Source of the DNA: Liolophura sinensis
Lineage: Eukaryota; Mollusca; Polyplacophora; Chitonida; Chitonidae
Direction: 5' to 3'
Length of the DNA stretch: 64,000 bases
Assembly (NCBI RefSeq): GCF_032854445.1
Contig: NC_088295.1
Location: 79,266,028-79,330,027 of the forward strand
The notes beneath the pieces are model-generated. The model did not search any database. It worked only from the letters and a program-made list of their open reading frames with translations, and had not been told where the DNA came from. The translations under genes and the position numbers were made by a program. Positions 25,261 to 38,106 of this stretch are shown one piece after another. The first letter of the stretch is position 1; every line of letters begins with the position of its first letter.

Positions 25261-28200
25261 AATACAACTACTGTGATTTAGTGTGAACTAATTGTAGCGC
25301 ACTGAATATTGATATTCCTTTTTTCCAGAAAACAATCCGAACATTTTCAGTATCAGATTCATCAAAGTGAGTTATGTATATATCGGTAAGGTGGAACTAC
25401 ATGAGAACTCATCGGCATGAGAACGAGACCCGACCAAGGCAGGGGTTTCCTTACAAGAAATGATGGCAACAATTACTGATTTAACAATTTCTTACTGATG
25501 CGGGAAATGGGTGCCATATTGATTTAGAGGGGAGGTCTTTCTTGGAATTCTTTATATGGTTGCTTTAGATTGAGAAGATGATTCTAAAGAAACTGCATTT
25601 GCATGAAGTCATGTTCGGATCACCAACTGCTGACAAAGGAGTACTCCACCACTCTTGATGCACATTCTAAGGTCTCTTTAACTTGGCAACCTTTATCAGT
25701 AGCTGTTCTGGTTTCTTTTTAAACACTGAAAGATAGGACTACGAAAAACACTTTTTATTCATTGTTTTCCTGTCCACAGTATTATATCCTTTCCACTTAA
25801 ATCTTCTCCCAAATGGTGGAGAAAGGACAAGGCTGTGTCAAAGGAAGGAAATTCAGTACTATAATAGAACCTTTAACCGAACCATTGGCAATGTTCGTCT
25901 CAAGTTCTGACGGTAGCTGTCAGTACAGAATAGTATGCATAAACCTGGCAACAACTCTGGGTATACTTTACACATCCCTCGTTTGCCTTTTAGGATCAGC
26001 CTGCATGGGGCAGCGTCTCATAGAGCAGTAATAATTATGTTAGACAGATATAACCATACAAATCCGCCTCCCGCGGAGGCGGGGTGGACATCTTCGAGTC
26101 CAGCTTATTAAAACATGGAAGCAGTGATGGTTTCACTAAAATCGATTGTAAACTTACAGATGCAAGCCATTATATGAAGGAAATTGGTGGTCTGGCTACC
26201 GCAGCAGGTGGTAGAAACATAGATTATAGAACCTGGTGTGGAACAGCCGCGGTGTTGGGGTCAACGGCCATTAGACCACTGTCTGGGCCCTCTCACAGCT
26301 CCCAGCTTGTAATACATGTTCACCAGTTACGGCCGCACCGATCTCGTTAGGCCTGTAATACACATGTGCTCATGTGATTACGGCTCCTCTGGGGACTACA
26401 AACATCGATGGCCACAGAACAGCGTGGGTCAAGTTTCCAGGAAGGTTCACAATACACAGCCCAAGACCCTCTACTGGCCTTTGTCAGACTGAATCTGCCA
26501 AGACATTTGCTGGTGACAGGTGAAACTGTTCAAAGTAAACACAAGCGAATGACTATTATTGCTCGTCGGTTAACAGTCGGCTAACTGGGGATAATAATGT
26601 TTAGAAACGTGTATAGAATCACCCTAACCAAAACCGAAAAATAGTCTTAAAATATTTCTAAATACATGTTGCGTGGTTTTAGAACCTGAAACATTTTTCA
26701 AAATTCAGAAATCTCTGCACATTCTGAACACGATCAGTATATATCATCGAGCCTTCAACTTTACAATTCCTACAGAAAAAAAATTAGTTGATACGTTCTA
26801 ATTGGCCTTTTCTAATTGCTCATGTAGCCAATACCTGCATGCAAACAGCCACATAGTATGAGCAATTTATAGATTAATTTCATACTTTACTGACAATTAA
26901 CTGATTGATTGACGCTACTGAATATTTTGCCATTGGTGTTTCTGTCACTCCTCACTGAAGCAGAAATATGTCATATATAGCAGCGACAGTGGACGTGACT
27001 ACTGAGGAGGTTGAAGTTAATATAGCGTTAAACCCCACACCCACTGCAAGGTCAAATAATACAAATACCAATGAGCATTTTAGATAAGTATTATGCTCTT
27101 TTATTATCAAGCATAAATATATCACCAGTAACACAATGAGCGTAATTCAAACATCCGTTTTAAAAATCTAATTGCTTGCATTGTTGGGGTTCCTGCTAAT
27201 GAGGAAAACGTCTAGATCACACCTGCTGCCCCTTAAAGGGAAACTAATTGGCTACAATGCGTAGAACACAAGCCTCGAGCCAGCTGTCGATTAGGTAGTG
27301 TGCGAATGTGGGATATGCAGTCGTACCCTGGGACCAGCTTTCACTGGGAAATTGGATTGTCACTCTCAAGCAATCAGTGACGATTATTTTTCGCTTTTCT
27401 CGTCACGTGCCTGTTAGCAAAATAGTGGCTGACCTTTGAGGGGATTTTTTTTTGGCGTAGACAGTGTTTTAGCAAAGAATCGGCTGAGTATAGGGATCCT
27501 GTCGAGAAGTGCAAAAACACAAGAAAGAACAAACAGAAGCGCGACACTCTATGGCTGAAAGGTATACACCAATGTTTCTGATATAATGTCCAGGATTAAA
27601 GAAAGATTTAAAACGATTCACTGGACAGACAGAAACTTTGAAGAGATAACCACATCCACGTGAAAGGCAGTAGATACATCATACCTTACTGATTCCTCGC
27701 TCAATACTATGAGAGTGTGTCACAATTGTTTGCATACACAACCAACTTTGTGCTAACTTCTGTTTACCAAGAAAGGAACGCTGGACAACCACGCACTTTT
27801 GCACATCCATATAACTGGGAATACAGCTTCTTACGCTGAGAGTTTTCTGTTAAGCTTTCATCCTCAAACCCCCAATTATAAGAGTATATATTACCACCCT
27901 TTGGGAGTATGGTCACTCTATTCATCTATGTCGGTTATGGCGGTGGTCATGCGAAGATTACTATAGTACCTTCATACCATCCTACTGTTATCTGGCCTGG
28001 GGAGAACTGCCCTTAAATACAAGATATACATGACAACCGCTTAGGATTTTATCAGGGCAGATCACAATAGAAAGGCAATCCCTGCGGCATTAATACACAG
28101 CTGCATCAAAGATACCCCTAAAATAAACTCGATCTCGTGACTTTGATATCTCGTGTTGCCTCAATGGCTTGTACAGGCTGTGGGATAAAAATTTATGAGC

Positions 28201-28727
28201 TTTTCCGTGGTTCCTTGATTAAAGTATTGGTAACTTGTGGTTGTGATTGAATTCTCAGAATACACGAGAGAAAGATGGGCTAAGCATTTGATATTAGATT
28301 TATACAAACAGTTCAATTACTGGAAACGAGGTAAGCCTAACTAACATATGCATACTCACCGTTTTGTTGACTGATGAGGATAAAAACAAGCAGGATTGAG
28401 TGTTTTGGATTCATCATCATTGTCGATAGATGGGGGCAGTGGGGATGTATATCGGAGCCTGATATATGCGTGCCAGTGAGAAGCTAGTAGCGTACCACTG
28501 TGAAACTATTGTTCTTTCGATACAGTACAATGACATCCATCTGAGGAATTGCATGTGACCAAATAACCCGGGATCATGAAGCGATACTGGACTCAAGTAA
28601 AAATTTCCAATCTCTTACAAAATGTAAATTCTTACAAAAGTTTTCTCATTTAATCTCCTTGACCACGGATATTTTTTACATGGGAAGCCTTTGCCGGACA
28701 TCAGTAATAACTGACAAAGGTTAGGGA
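25261..28727. other. Non-coding stretch, no gene recognised
   Basis: Short motif-free open frames only. A perfect 8-bp inverted repeat with a 3-nt loop (CCGCCTCC-CGC-GGAGGCGG, 26064-26082) is the only local structure noticed. Confidence 0.4.
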
Positions 28728-29665
28728 TGTTCCAGCAACAGTCCACGGTATATGTTACCTCGGAGAAGCCCAGCAACAGTTCACGATTATGTTACCTCGG
28801 AGAAATCCAGCAACAGTCCACAGTATATGTTACCTCGGAGAAGCCTGACAACAGTCCACGATATATGTTACCTCGGAGAAGCCCAGCAACAGTTCACGAT
28901 TATGTTTTTTTTTTTTTTTCTTGATTGGTGTTTTACACCGTACTCAAGAATATTTCACTTATACGACGGCGGCCAGCATTATGGTGGGTGGAAACCGGGC
29001 AGAGCCCGGGGGAAACCCACGAGCATCCGCAGGTTGCTTGCAGACCTTCCCACTTACGGCCGGAGAGGAAGCCAGCATGAGCTAGACTTGAACTCACAGC
29101 GACCGCATTGGTGAGAGCCTCCTGGGTCATTACGCTGCGCTAGCGCGCTAACCGACTGAGCCACAGAGGCCCCCACGATTATGTTACCTCGGAGAAGCCC
29201 AGCAACAGCCCACGGTATATGTTACCTCGGAGAAGCCTGGCAACAGTCCACGATATATGTTACCTCAGAGAAGCCCAGCAACAGTTCACGATTATGTTAC
29301 TTTGGAGAAGCCCAACAACAGTCCACGATATATGTTACCTCGGAGAAGCCCAACAACAGTTCACGATTATGTTACCTCGGAGAAGCCCGGCAACAGCCCA
29401 CGGTATATGTTACCTCGGAGAAGCTCAGCAACAGTGCACGATATATGTTACCTCGGAGAAGCCCAGTAACAGTTCACGATAAATGTTACCTTGGAGAAAC
29501 CCAACAACAGTCCACGATATATGTTACCTTGGAGAAGCCCAGCAACAGTGCACGATATATTAACATATACCTCGGAGAAGCCCAGCAACAGTCCACAATA
29601 CATGTTACCTCTGAGAAGCCCAGCAACAGTTCACGATATATGTTACCTCAGAGAAGCCCGACAGG
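28728..29665. repeat. 37/38-bp minisatellite, about 20 units, split by a SINE
   Basis: The anchor GTTACCTCGGAGAAGCC recurs at 28754, 28791, 28829 and 28867. After the SINE insertion it recurs at 29183, 29221, 29259, 29296, 29334, 29371, 29409, 29447, 29485 and 29523, then in degenerate units to about 29665. Units ending TTCACGATTAT are 37 bp and those ending TCCACGATATAT are 38 bp. The open frames here (up to 172 codons) are repeat artefacts. Confidence 0.9.
28907..29173 (-). mobile_element. Full-length tRNA-derived SINE with target-site duplication
   Basis: Read on the minus strand, the element starts near 29173 with GGGGCCTCTG. It has a perfect pol III A box (TGGCTCAGTCGG) and a B box (GTTCAAGTC), then a central region with GGTTTCCACCCACCATAATG and CTGGCCGCCGTCGTATAAGT, and ends in CACCAATCAAG plus oligo(A) (the poly(T) at 28905-28920). 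The 12-bp sequence CACGATTATGTT occurs on both sides (28895-28906 and 29174-29185). It belongs to a SINE group widespread in molluscs; I recall RUDI, of the V-SINE superfamily, as a candidate name, not checked. The element was inserted in the minisatellite. Confidence 0.9.
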
Positions 29666-32600
29666 CATAAAAGGTGATACTTGCCACCAAACAGTTTAGT
29701 AGCGACTTTTACATATTAAATATTAATGCTCTTTTTGAAACCACTAATTATAGAGGAGACCAAATCTAACTTCTTTTACGAGTGATACACTGCGTAGTTC
29801 TGGAGATCAAATAGGCTAAAACTAAGGCTAAAATTTGCTATTATTAGTGTGTATTTATACACGCTCGCTGAAAATAGCTGTTTCTCCATTACAGTACTGA
29901 AGCAAGGTATGTCGTATGTCATCTGGGTTTTGAGCACTAGTCTTCAACAACAAAGTTGGTTTAACCAAAGTTTAAACTAAAATAGAATGGCAGATGTATT
30001 GGAATTCGAAGGCAACTGGTAAACACTGATCATTTCCAATTATGCACTCCATCACATGATATATCGAAGAGGATCTATCAACCCTGAACATTTGTAAAGT
30101 CGTCACGTCGAGATCTACAGGTTGCGAAAATCCGTGGTAAATACAATTGATTGAAAAAGTCATGGTTTTTCCCTATCGCTGCTTCGTTTTTGTAGACGAA
30201 CGGGACAGTGATTTATGCCCGTGTAGTGCTTGAAGCAGTTCTGCATTCATCGGGAGCATGGCTCCGGCACTTTCTTTCTGACACAGTTCCTGTTTACGGT
30301 GTGTTTGAGACTGATTGATCGCTACATATGGACAAGTTCAATGGTTTCCGAAACTCGGCGAGACATTCAGAGGACGAGCCTCTGTGGAAATCAGAGGTAA
30401 TTCCCGGGTGCGTTAGATCCGTTAATGGACCTGATTAGCATTGTTGTTTATAATTAATAATAATACACATCGGACGTTGCAGAGGAAAGCTGGTGAGGAA
30501 TGGCGATGTAAAAGTGGAGTATTTGCGTGAGAACACACAACGGAAGTACCAATTGCTGACGCACAAACCCACCGAAACCCTGCCTCCAATTACTCCTCTT
30601 TATAGTATATATTATAACGGAGCTTATGGGAGCAAGGCAGAGTCGCTTTTCTGACCGTTTCTACAGAGGACAGCCGTCTCAGCAGCACAAGTGTTTGAGG
30701 CCAAGAACTTGCCCACGCGGAATTAACCTTGGTTTAATGTCAGCCATTTGGAGGAAATGTGTCCTCTTATCTCGAAATAGAATCTCAATAATAACGCAAA
30801 TTAAGGTGTTGTGCAATCAAGCCCGGCAGCGGACCGACGTCAATTGTTCTCTGGTGGATGGCGGCGTGTCACAGATGTTGTGTACCACAAGGCAGCAGGA
30901 AGTCTATGCGCGTCCATTGTCCCGATGGAGGGCCAAGTAGCGGCTATTAGCATTCCATTTGACGTAAGGAACAGAAAACGGAAAGACCGTTCCACGGCAA
31001 CCCGAGCAGCCACAGGCCTCGCGCACAAACTGGATGATTACATGATACAGGAGAATTCATGAAGTGATGGTTGTATGATTACGTCTGCTCTACTTTGTAC
31101 TCCCTGACGGTGATAATAACAAGACACTTGACATATTCCTCCGTAGCATCTTATTGATTTCCGAATGCATTGCTTTGGCTTATGTATGTTAAGTTCCATA
31201 GCCTTTCTGATTTTACTCTAATACGAAGTGACCCCCCCCCCCCCACACACACACAAAACAACATCAGAAGCCATTAATGCAATATAGGTATCTCTGCACT
31301 CAAAATAAAGCTTCTTGGCATCCTGCGCTTTAGTCGCGGCTTGAAGCGAAACTCTCTGAACTGTGGAGCCAAAAAAAAGTAGGAATAAGCTCCGAAAGTG
31401 GCGTCAATCTTGCACCAAATCGTGGCTTGGGATGTTGGTGTAGCAAAAAATGACTGAATATCTCTTCGAACAAAATTAAAAAACATGAACAAAAACTAAC
31501 AGCCAATGGGTAATCTGAAAGTTTAGGGCATAATGTCCACAGTACTCTTGAGCAGAGGCATATTAATTTTGCTATCACTCCCATGGTGATAGTCTACAGA
31601 CTCCCAACCCTTCAAGGTGTGCCAAATTCATTTACTGAAACATTAACCATAAACTACCAAACGCGTTACACTAGCCATTACAATCTATTCTGTAGGAACA
31701 CCATTATGTCAGCATCCATCTTGGATCTGTTGTTTTGTCCAATTTGTCATTATAGTATCAGTGGATGCCAGCGAGCCACCACGGTGAAGACAGCACAAGA
31801 TTCCAACACAGCCTTCAACACCATATTCCACAAAATGCGGCTCGTGCAGCCACGAATATGGAGTTAAATGCTGTCTTGGAATCTCGCGGTAACTTCACCG
31901 AGCTGGTTCGTCTGATATAATACCACTTGACTCAGTATTGTCACGACGAACTTGACTTGCAAACCAACTTGGTCCGGCGACTAAGTTCGGCATACGCTCT
32001 TTAACGCTCTTTAACCTTATGATCCACCATCTTGCCTAATACCTTTCCGTGCAATCAGTGTCAAATAGTCGTCAGAAGTAGTTATGTTATTGGTCGTGCT
32101 GTCGTCGTTGATGAGCTGTCGTACGTTTTGTGACGCGTGGGCAGCTGAGACTCAGCGTTTAACTACAGAGCCCGTCGTGCCGCCTTCTTTAGATCCTGTT
32201 CACAGGATTCCAGCTTCTTGCAGGACTTGCAGGAATGTCGTAGTGTTTGAGAACCAACTTGGTATTTCCTGAACCTCTTCTTTGAGTGTACTGTGTTCTT
32301 ATAACCATTTGAAAATATGATGTAAATTAACGAGCTTGGTAAACAGGAGGTGTCTATAAACTGAAAGGAAAATAAAAAAATTCTCGAATGAGAAAATTGT
32401 ACATGTACCTACTTTTTTGTCAAATTTCATTTGATACTGACTTTAATATTTCATCACAATATTAAGGTTACCCCTTTCAGTCACTGTAAAGCATGACTGG
32501 GTAGCTTTAAGGCAGGGCATGGATTTACGTCTTCTACTAGAAAACATGACCATTTGAAATTTGTCAGCGGCGTATTCACCTGTATACATGCACACATAAG

Positions 32601-32759
32601 TAGTTTTACAGCTTATGTGTGTTTGCATTATGTTTTATTCCACTTAAATTGTCTTGAACAACAGGATAACAAATTTCAGAGGCCAAAGAATTAATTATTC
32701 AAATAATGTACCGTTCGTGAGTAAAGGGACATTCCACATTCTCTCAAAGCTATGTCCTC
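29666..32759. other. Non-coding stretch, no gene called
   Basis: Two overlapping plus-strand frames at 30626-30940 and 30811-31062 lie in locally GC-richer DNA, but no family is recognised. A C-tract followed by CA repeats lies at 31233-31256. A 62-codon frame at 32084-32272 has a hydrophobic start but no other support. Confidence 0.4.
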
Positions 32760-32818
32760 GTTACAGTATGAATGAGATATTGAAGATGCAGTGTTAAGCC
32801 ATAAGCATTTATTCAAAG
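32760..32818 (+). mobile_element. Diverged SINE-type 3' end, second family
   Basis: ATGAGATATTGAAGATGCAG followed by TGTTAAGCCATAAGC and an ATTTATTC end parallels the block at 10988-11076. Confidence 0.5.
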
Positions 32819-33732
32819 CTGTGTCCACCAGAGCAATAGCCAAATTCGATGCTCTTCTGAGTTTACTCCGCTTTCACGGAGACTACTAACAGAAGCTATT
32901 CTTATGAAGTTAAAATGTCAAATGGTTCTACTTAACCGATTATGTGTGCTCAACAATGTACAAGGCAACCTTCTTGTCAGATGTTAGGATAGGCATTGAA
33001 CATGTACATTACCATTTAAAGGAATAAAAGCATCAGCGGAGCGAATTAACATGTACACGAACATAAAAGCCACGACAAATTAAAGTGCAAACCACTAGAC
33101 TCATAACTGATCTAACAGAGCAATAATGGTATGTCTGCAAGCACCCCGACCCTACTGCTGGAGCCCTAGCACGCAAGGGACAGCTAAATGCTCACAGGAG
33201 GAGAAATGCTTTTATCCTAGGAGCGATAAATATGCCTCGACCAATTTCTTCTTGACGTACCTCATGGAACAAGGGACTATGCCGTAGTTACAAAACAAAT
33301 TTGTCCATTAACACTTGTGTGTACTGACTAGACATTAAAGCAACTAGCATACCCATTAACAAGGGTGGTCCCCGGTGTTTTATTCCTGGTTTTCGTATGT
33401 CTTCCGGAAAACCCAAGACACGTTACACTTCGCTAATTAGGATAGTGAGATATTTACAGTGTGTTAACGAAGCTAGTTAAGGTTAGATTCCTTAAGGCTC
33501 GGGTGTCTTTATTATTATTTATCATTAGACCGCAGCTGCAATTGACACAAACGTATTCATCGTTAGCCAATAGGAAATATTAATTATGAATTCTCTTTAT
33601 TATGACTACACTCATTCAAACATCCATTTTATCTTTTGTTATGTATTCTATACAGTGCTTGTATCGAACAGATCTTTTCTGTGTTTTTCAGGATCACCTT
33701 CACCTCTATTAAGGTACCGTATGCTAGGATAT

Positions 33733-33892
33733 TTATTTATTTATTTATTTGATTGGTGTTTTACGCCGTACTCAAGAATATTTCACTTACACGACGGCGG
33801 CCAGCATTATGATGGGTGGAAACCGGCAGAGCCTGGGGGAAACACACGACCATCCGCAAGTTGCTGTCAGATCTTCCAACTTACGGCTAAGA
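33733..33892 (-). mobile_element. 5'-truncated tRNA-derived SINE
   Basis: The plus strand shows (ATTT)n, GATTGGTGTTTTACGCCGTA, CTCAAGAATATTTCACTTAC, CGGCGGCCAGCATTATGATG and CCATCCGCAAGTTGCTGTCAG, ending at CTTACGGC. The tRNA head is absent. The 111-codon-range frame through it is not a gene. Confidence 0.85.
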
Positions 33893-34085
33893 CATTTAAA
33901 ATCTTTGCCAAATTTTCTTTGACCGGTAAGTGAATCTTCTTCATTGTAGACATCATACAAATGCACGTGCATTTAGAAAGCCGCGATGTCCTACAGGAAA
34001 TATTACACGCCGATACGTTAAATGCACACATTCATTTGTTATGATTAACTATGATTGATAATATCAAATGTTAGTTAAACAATAT

Positions 34086-34190
34086 TTATTTATTTATTGC
34101 ATTGGAGCTTTGCGTTTTGTGAATACTTCACTTATGCAACGACGGCCAGCATTATGGTGGGGGAAAACAATTAACCACAGTACTTGCAAA
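34086..34190 (-). mobile_element. Degenerate tRNA-derived SINE fragment
   Basis: The plus strand shows (TTTA)n, GCATTGGAGCTTTGCGTTTT, ATACTTCACTTATGCAACGA and CGGCCAGCATTATGGTGGG, then the similarity fades. It lies only 0.2 kb from the copy at 33733-33892. Confidence 0.7.
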
Positions 34191-35914
34191 CTTATTAACA
34201 CTATTTATATATAACATAGAATACTTAGACAATCGCATGTCATGTGGTCTATATTAACCAAAATACTATGATCGCTACCCTGTATTGGTGTATATACCAA
34301 TATATTTAATATATGTGAATATATTTACCTGAATAAAGAGTCGAGGACCGTAAAGACACATAAAATGCGACAGACACAAACGCATAAACTGTGACCCATA
34401 ACTTTGCAAAACTCCCGAAATAAATTTAATTGAAATACGTGGCATTTAATTCAATATAAAGTTATGTATCAATGGCCAAAGCTTTCGTGCATAACCTGAA
34501 AGTAAAATTTGACAGATTTCGAAATCTCATGATGTGTTGATTAATGATCGTTATACTACTATATCCTTAAATCTATTGCTTTGACCAATCTGTTATTGGT
34601 ACATTAATGCGGTCAGAGGATCTACGTCACAGGCATTATGTAAATTTATATGCTTCAGTCTGTCACAACAGCTGTAATTTGGTAAAGGTCAACCATTAAC
34701 ATTCTAACATCTGCCTCGTAACGATTGTTCGATAGCGCATGCTGGCATTTGTTGAACTCTTCCAACAACAGGGTCAATGGACCACAGAGAAACACACTGC
34801 TGCTGTGATTAAACAAACATCATGTGTTTGGTATGTTGTTAGAGTAGGTCACAATAAACTAACAGGATATTTGATCTGCACACAATCCGCCCTCGTCTTC
34901 TCACTCCTGTCTCTGAACAGTAACACCTAAAATATTCACCAATAGCACTCTGAGAAATGAAAATCACGGAATCAATATTTGTTTTGTCATTGACGGATGT
35001 TAACTTATTAGCTTCAAGTAGGTCAGATGTGTCAGACTTAAAGGATCAGCATGACAAAAGAACGTAAGAGTGGCTCTGATCGCCCAGGCATGAAGTGATG
35101 ATAAACACTAAATCGCCGCATGGTTTCTCCGCAGACCCTATATCAATACATTAGTCAACCGTGTTTGAGGGCGCTCTAAGAAGTTCATGCTACCACTAGT
35201 ATTCAGAGTTCTCAAACAATTGTTCGTTAAAGAACAAAAAATCGTGAGAGGTTTAACTTAGATCTATTGTGAAAAAAAGAAAAATTGTATCCTGCTGACC
35301 TAGATCAGCTATCGACTTGGTTGTTTTCTAAATGGCCCGTAATGCGGAATACGAGGGTAACAGCAATCCGCGCAGAGCCGCACTCGTGCTTCTAGTTGCC
35401 TTATTACGCCTTGGTCAGCACTTAGATCTCCAGACGAGAGCCACACGCTCAAGCTAACTAATTGTCAGAAAGCCAAAAATCCCAGAAAACATTTTGTCTA
35501 TTGTCGCTAGTAACTTGATTTCCAGAACGGATTAATTCAATCAGCCTAATGCCAAGGCATCGCCTAGTCTACAATCTGTTACCATCGGTGAACTGTCTGG
35601 GCGGAGTAGCATCAAGTGTATAGCCCGATCTAAATCAGGAATTTGTGCCAACCATTCGGGCACCTGCTGACACCATCCAAGAGGGGGCGCTCTAAATTGG
35701 CGGAGTCGGGTGAAAGCCTCTTGTTCCTTGTTTAAAGGCTTTCTGATCCCCTCTACTCACTCACTTATCCTCAGAATCCTTCACGTCGCAGGTTGTCGCC
35801 CACGACGAGGACCAAATGTTCTTTAACGATATTCTACCAGCGAAATTACCAAATTAACCAAGCCAGACCAACAGGTAAATCGATCATATATAAATGGCAT
35901 TGACCATGGAAAGT
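34191..35914. other. Non-coding stretch, no gene recognised
   Basis: No motif-bearing open frame, SINE fragment or tandem array was noticed. Confidence 0.4.
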
Positions 35915-36235
35915 TCAGGACACTTCCACCTCAATTTCCAACTTTGGAAGGCTCACCAGAGCACAGCCTATGTAGATTATCGTAAATCGTCTCACTCCGT
36001 CGTCCAGGGATGTGATGACACAATAAAGGATAAAGGCCACTATGCAGAAACAAATCATCATGAATACCGCAACCCAGTGAGCCCACAATGAATATAATAA
36101 ACTGCTTACGTTGAGCTTTCTTTCAGTGATGAACTGTACAATGTTGTTCTCGTCGATGACAATAGTATACTTGCTGATAGCACCATCCCATGGGTCGTCC
36201 CGCATTAGCCCCCGTATAAGGTCAAACGTTCGAAT
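35915..36235 (-). CDS. Candidate small membrane protein or exon, unassigned
   Basis: The minus strand is open from an in-frame TAG just before 36235 down to a TGA at 35915. The first ATG is at 36205, giving 96 residues. The frame reads a soluble start (KYTIVIDENNIVQFITERK), an NVS glycosylation sequon, one strong hydrophobic segment (WVAVFMMICFCIVAFILYC) and a charged flank (DDGVRR), then a weaker hydrophobic stretch and an acidic C-terminus. The sequence around CTCAACGTAAGCAG also looks like a good splice donor. The alternative is therefore an exon ending after TERKLN, with the hydrophobic part being intron. An upstream TATAG could serve as acceptor but lacks a pyrimidine tract. I do not recognise the family. 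This is the most protein-like unassigned frame outside the tandem region. Confidence 0.3.
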   Translation of the reverse strand: MRTFDLIRGLMRDDPWDGAISKYTIVIDENNIVQFITERKLNVSSLLYSLWAHWVAVFMMICFCIVAFILYCVITSLDDGVRRFTIIYIGCALVSLPKLEIEVEVS

Positions 36236-37929
36236 CTATAGCTCTCGCTGACTTGACTGCAACTTTACGTCAGGAGATCTGCTGGTAATGTGGCGGTAGG
36301 TATCTGAAATATGATTTTCTCTACCTATTATCCTTGCTGCATGTGTGTAGCTTAAATATTTTCTAGAAGATTGTTAAATAAAAAAATCATTATAGACTAT
36401 ATTTTCGACGATGTGGAATTTACTTCTTCTTCAAGCACGATTCAATATGTACGTGTTTACAGAACCATACCCTCCAGAGTGCGTGTGCCACTCCCTTCGA
36501 TCGATTTGCATTCTTGCCCAACCTGTTTATTTTCTTTTCACCATCCAAATAGCTTACTGCAAATGTCTATTGCTTCTGACTAGGTCTTTACGAAAATGTT
36601 ATTATCTGAATATTGACTGATACTACTTCGCTTTTATATATATCGGGTATAGTCTTGTGTTCCGTCATGCTATGGGTCAATTTAGAAAGCAACTCGATAG
36701 TATTTCGAACTTAGTTGAGATAACCGCTCATTGCGAGCAGTCAGATGTACAGAGAATGCGAAGTCCTTTCCTTTGCAGCGTCTTGATGTCAGACACCAAT
36801 GTTATGGCAAAGCAAGCCCTGCTTATCTCTTGAATCTTGATCACATGGAAATGGCTTGATGTATGTTTTATTCGGGCTACAATCTTGATGACCGACCTTG
36901 AAGTAAGGTCAATCCTGATCTAAAACAGGTCATTTGTGGCAGTTTGTTTTCATTTTATTTCTTTTCTTTGTTTTTCTAACTGGTATGATGCATTTGACCA
37001 ATTATGATAGTTCCTAGCTTGATACAATAATGGTAGATCATCGTCATGCATCTTAAATATCTTCATGTACATATCGTGTTATGATTACACGCCAGAGTCT
37101 AAGGTGCAACGCTTCGGTTAGTGCAGTAATATGCTCTGCACTATCCTTTAACATCTTAACATCAATATATCTCTATGTATGAAACATTGCTAGTGTCATC
37201 CGTTTTGTCATTTCACAGCTGACTAGAATATAAAATAAGATGTAGAAATCCCCACGGTAGAATCCTGTCCACTAATATTGATTTACCACCTCTGCAGCAG
37301 ACCCTTATTTTCAGGGCATTCGAGTTTAGTTTTTTCTCAAATGCATTGCCTATTTAATGTACCGTCAACATTCCCAGAAGATATCAATTAGTTCTTTTAA
37401 AGTTCCCACCGGGGTTATTGCTCAGTTTATGGCAGTTACAGTGTTGCAGCCAAGCCACATGTTGTAAAGCACCTGTCCTATATGGTTTCAGTTTAAAGTA
37501 GCCCGAGCTAAACGTTTCTTCTCGCCATGATAAACCTGCGGGCTACGGAAGTAATCAGTAATCAATGAATAATCATTGATTCATTGGCTGACATATTTTA
37601 AATGTATGATCTGATACTTTAAAGAGTGGTAGTTTTGATATTTTACTTTGAGATATTGGTTTATACTCATGACTTTGTATACGTCGTGATAGTGGTTCAG
37701 ATTTTGAGATGCTAAAAACTTGTTCGTAGTGAGTTGTAAAAGTCTGGATGATCTAAATGCACCGATGGCAGTATGGAATACTGCCTGGATGCCGACGGTA
37801 GTCAGTACAAATGTCTTGATTATGTGATGCATTATACAGACGGATGGTCGAATGAAACACTTGTGATATAACCACACGTGTTTTTATCTAGTCGGTTCAT
37901 TATAAGTCGAGAGCTTTTTTCCGTGTTTC
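36236..37929. other. Non-coding stretch, no gene recognised
   Basis: Only short frames without motifs. Nothing repeated was noticed. Confidence 0.4.
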
Positions 37930-38106
37930 TCATGCTGGCTTCCTCTCCGGCCGTACGTGGGAAGGTCTGCCAGCAACCTGCGGATGGTCGTGGATTTCCC
38001 CCGGGCTCTGCCCGGTTTCCACCCACCATAATGCTGGCCGCCGTCGTATAAGTGAAATATTCTTGAGCACGGCATAAAACACCAATCAAATAAATAAATA
38101 AATTTT
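37930..38106 (+). mobile_element. 5'-truncated tRNA-derived SINE
   Basis: A near-perfect match to the central and 3' parts of the SINE: CATGCTGGCTTCCTCTCCGG, CCGTACGTGGGAAGGTCTGC, CCACCATAATGCTGGCCGCC and GTATAAGTGAAATATTCTTG, ending CACCAATCAAATAAATAAAT. It is the least diverged truncated copy in the window, and the tRNA head is missing. Confidence 0.9.

Noticed and set aside
26064-26082. GC-rich perfect hairpin as a terminator
   Set aside because: Rho-independent terminators do not apply in a eukaryotic nuclear genome, there is no adjacent gene, and the loop is only 3 nt.
29080-29173. tRNA gene (A and B boxes present)
   Set aside because: It continues into the SINE body with an oligo(A) end and target-site duplication, and no complete cloverleaf is formed.
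28728-29665. CRISPR-like direct repeats
   Set aside because: The units are contiguous without unique spacers, and the genome is clearly eukaryotic. The same applies to the 33-bp array at 54129-54435.
28727-29699. Pro/Ser/Gln-rich open frames up to 172 codons
   Set aside because: They are translation of the 37/38-bp minisatellite and of the inserted SINE.
30626-31062. Two overlapping frames, one starting MGARQS (myristoylation-like)
   Set aside because: There is no family motif, the frames compete over the same DNA, and there is no splice or promoter support. The MGxxxS start alone is weak evidence.
32084-32272. 62-codon frame with a signal-peptide-like start and a CxxC motif
   Set aside because: It is too short and unsupported. 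Hydrophobic starts of this kind are common by chance.
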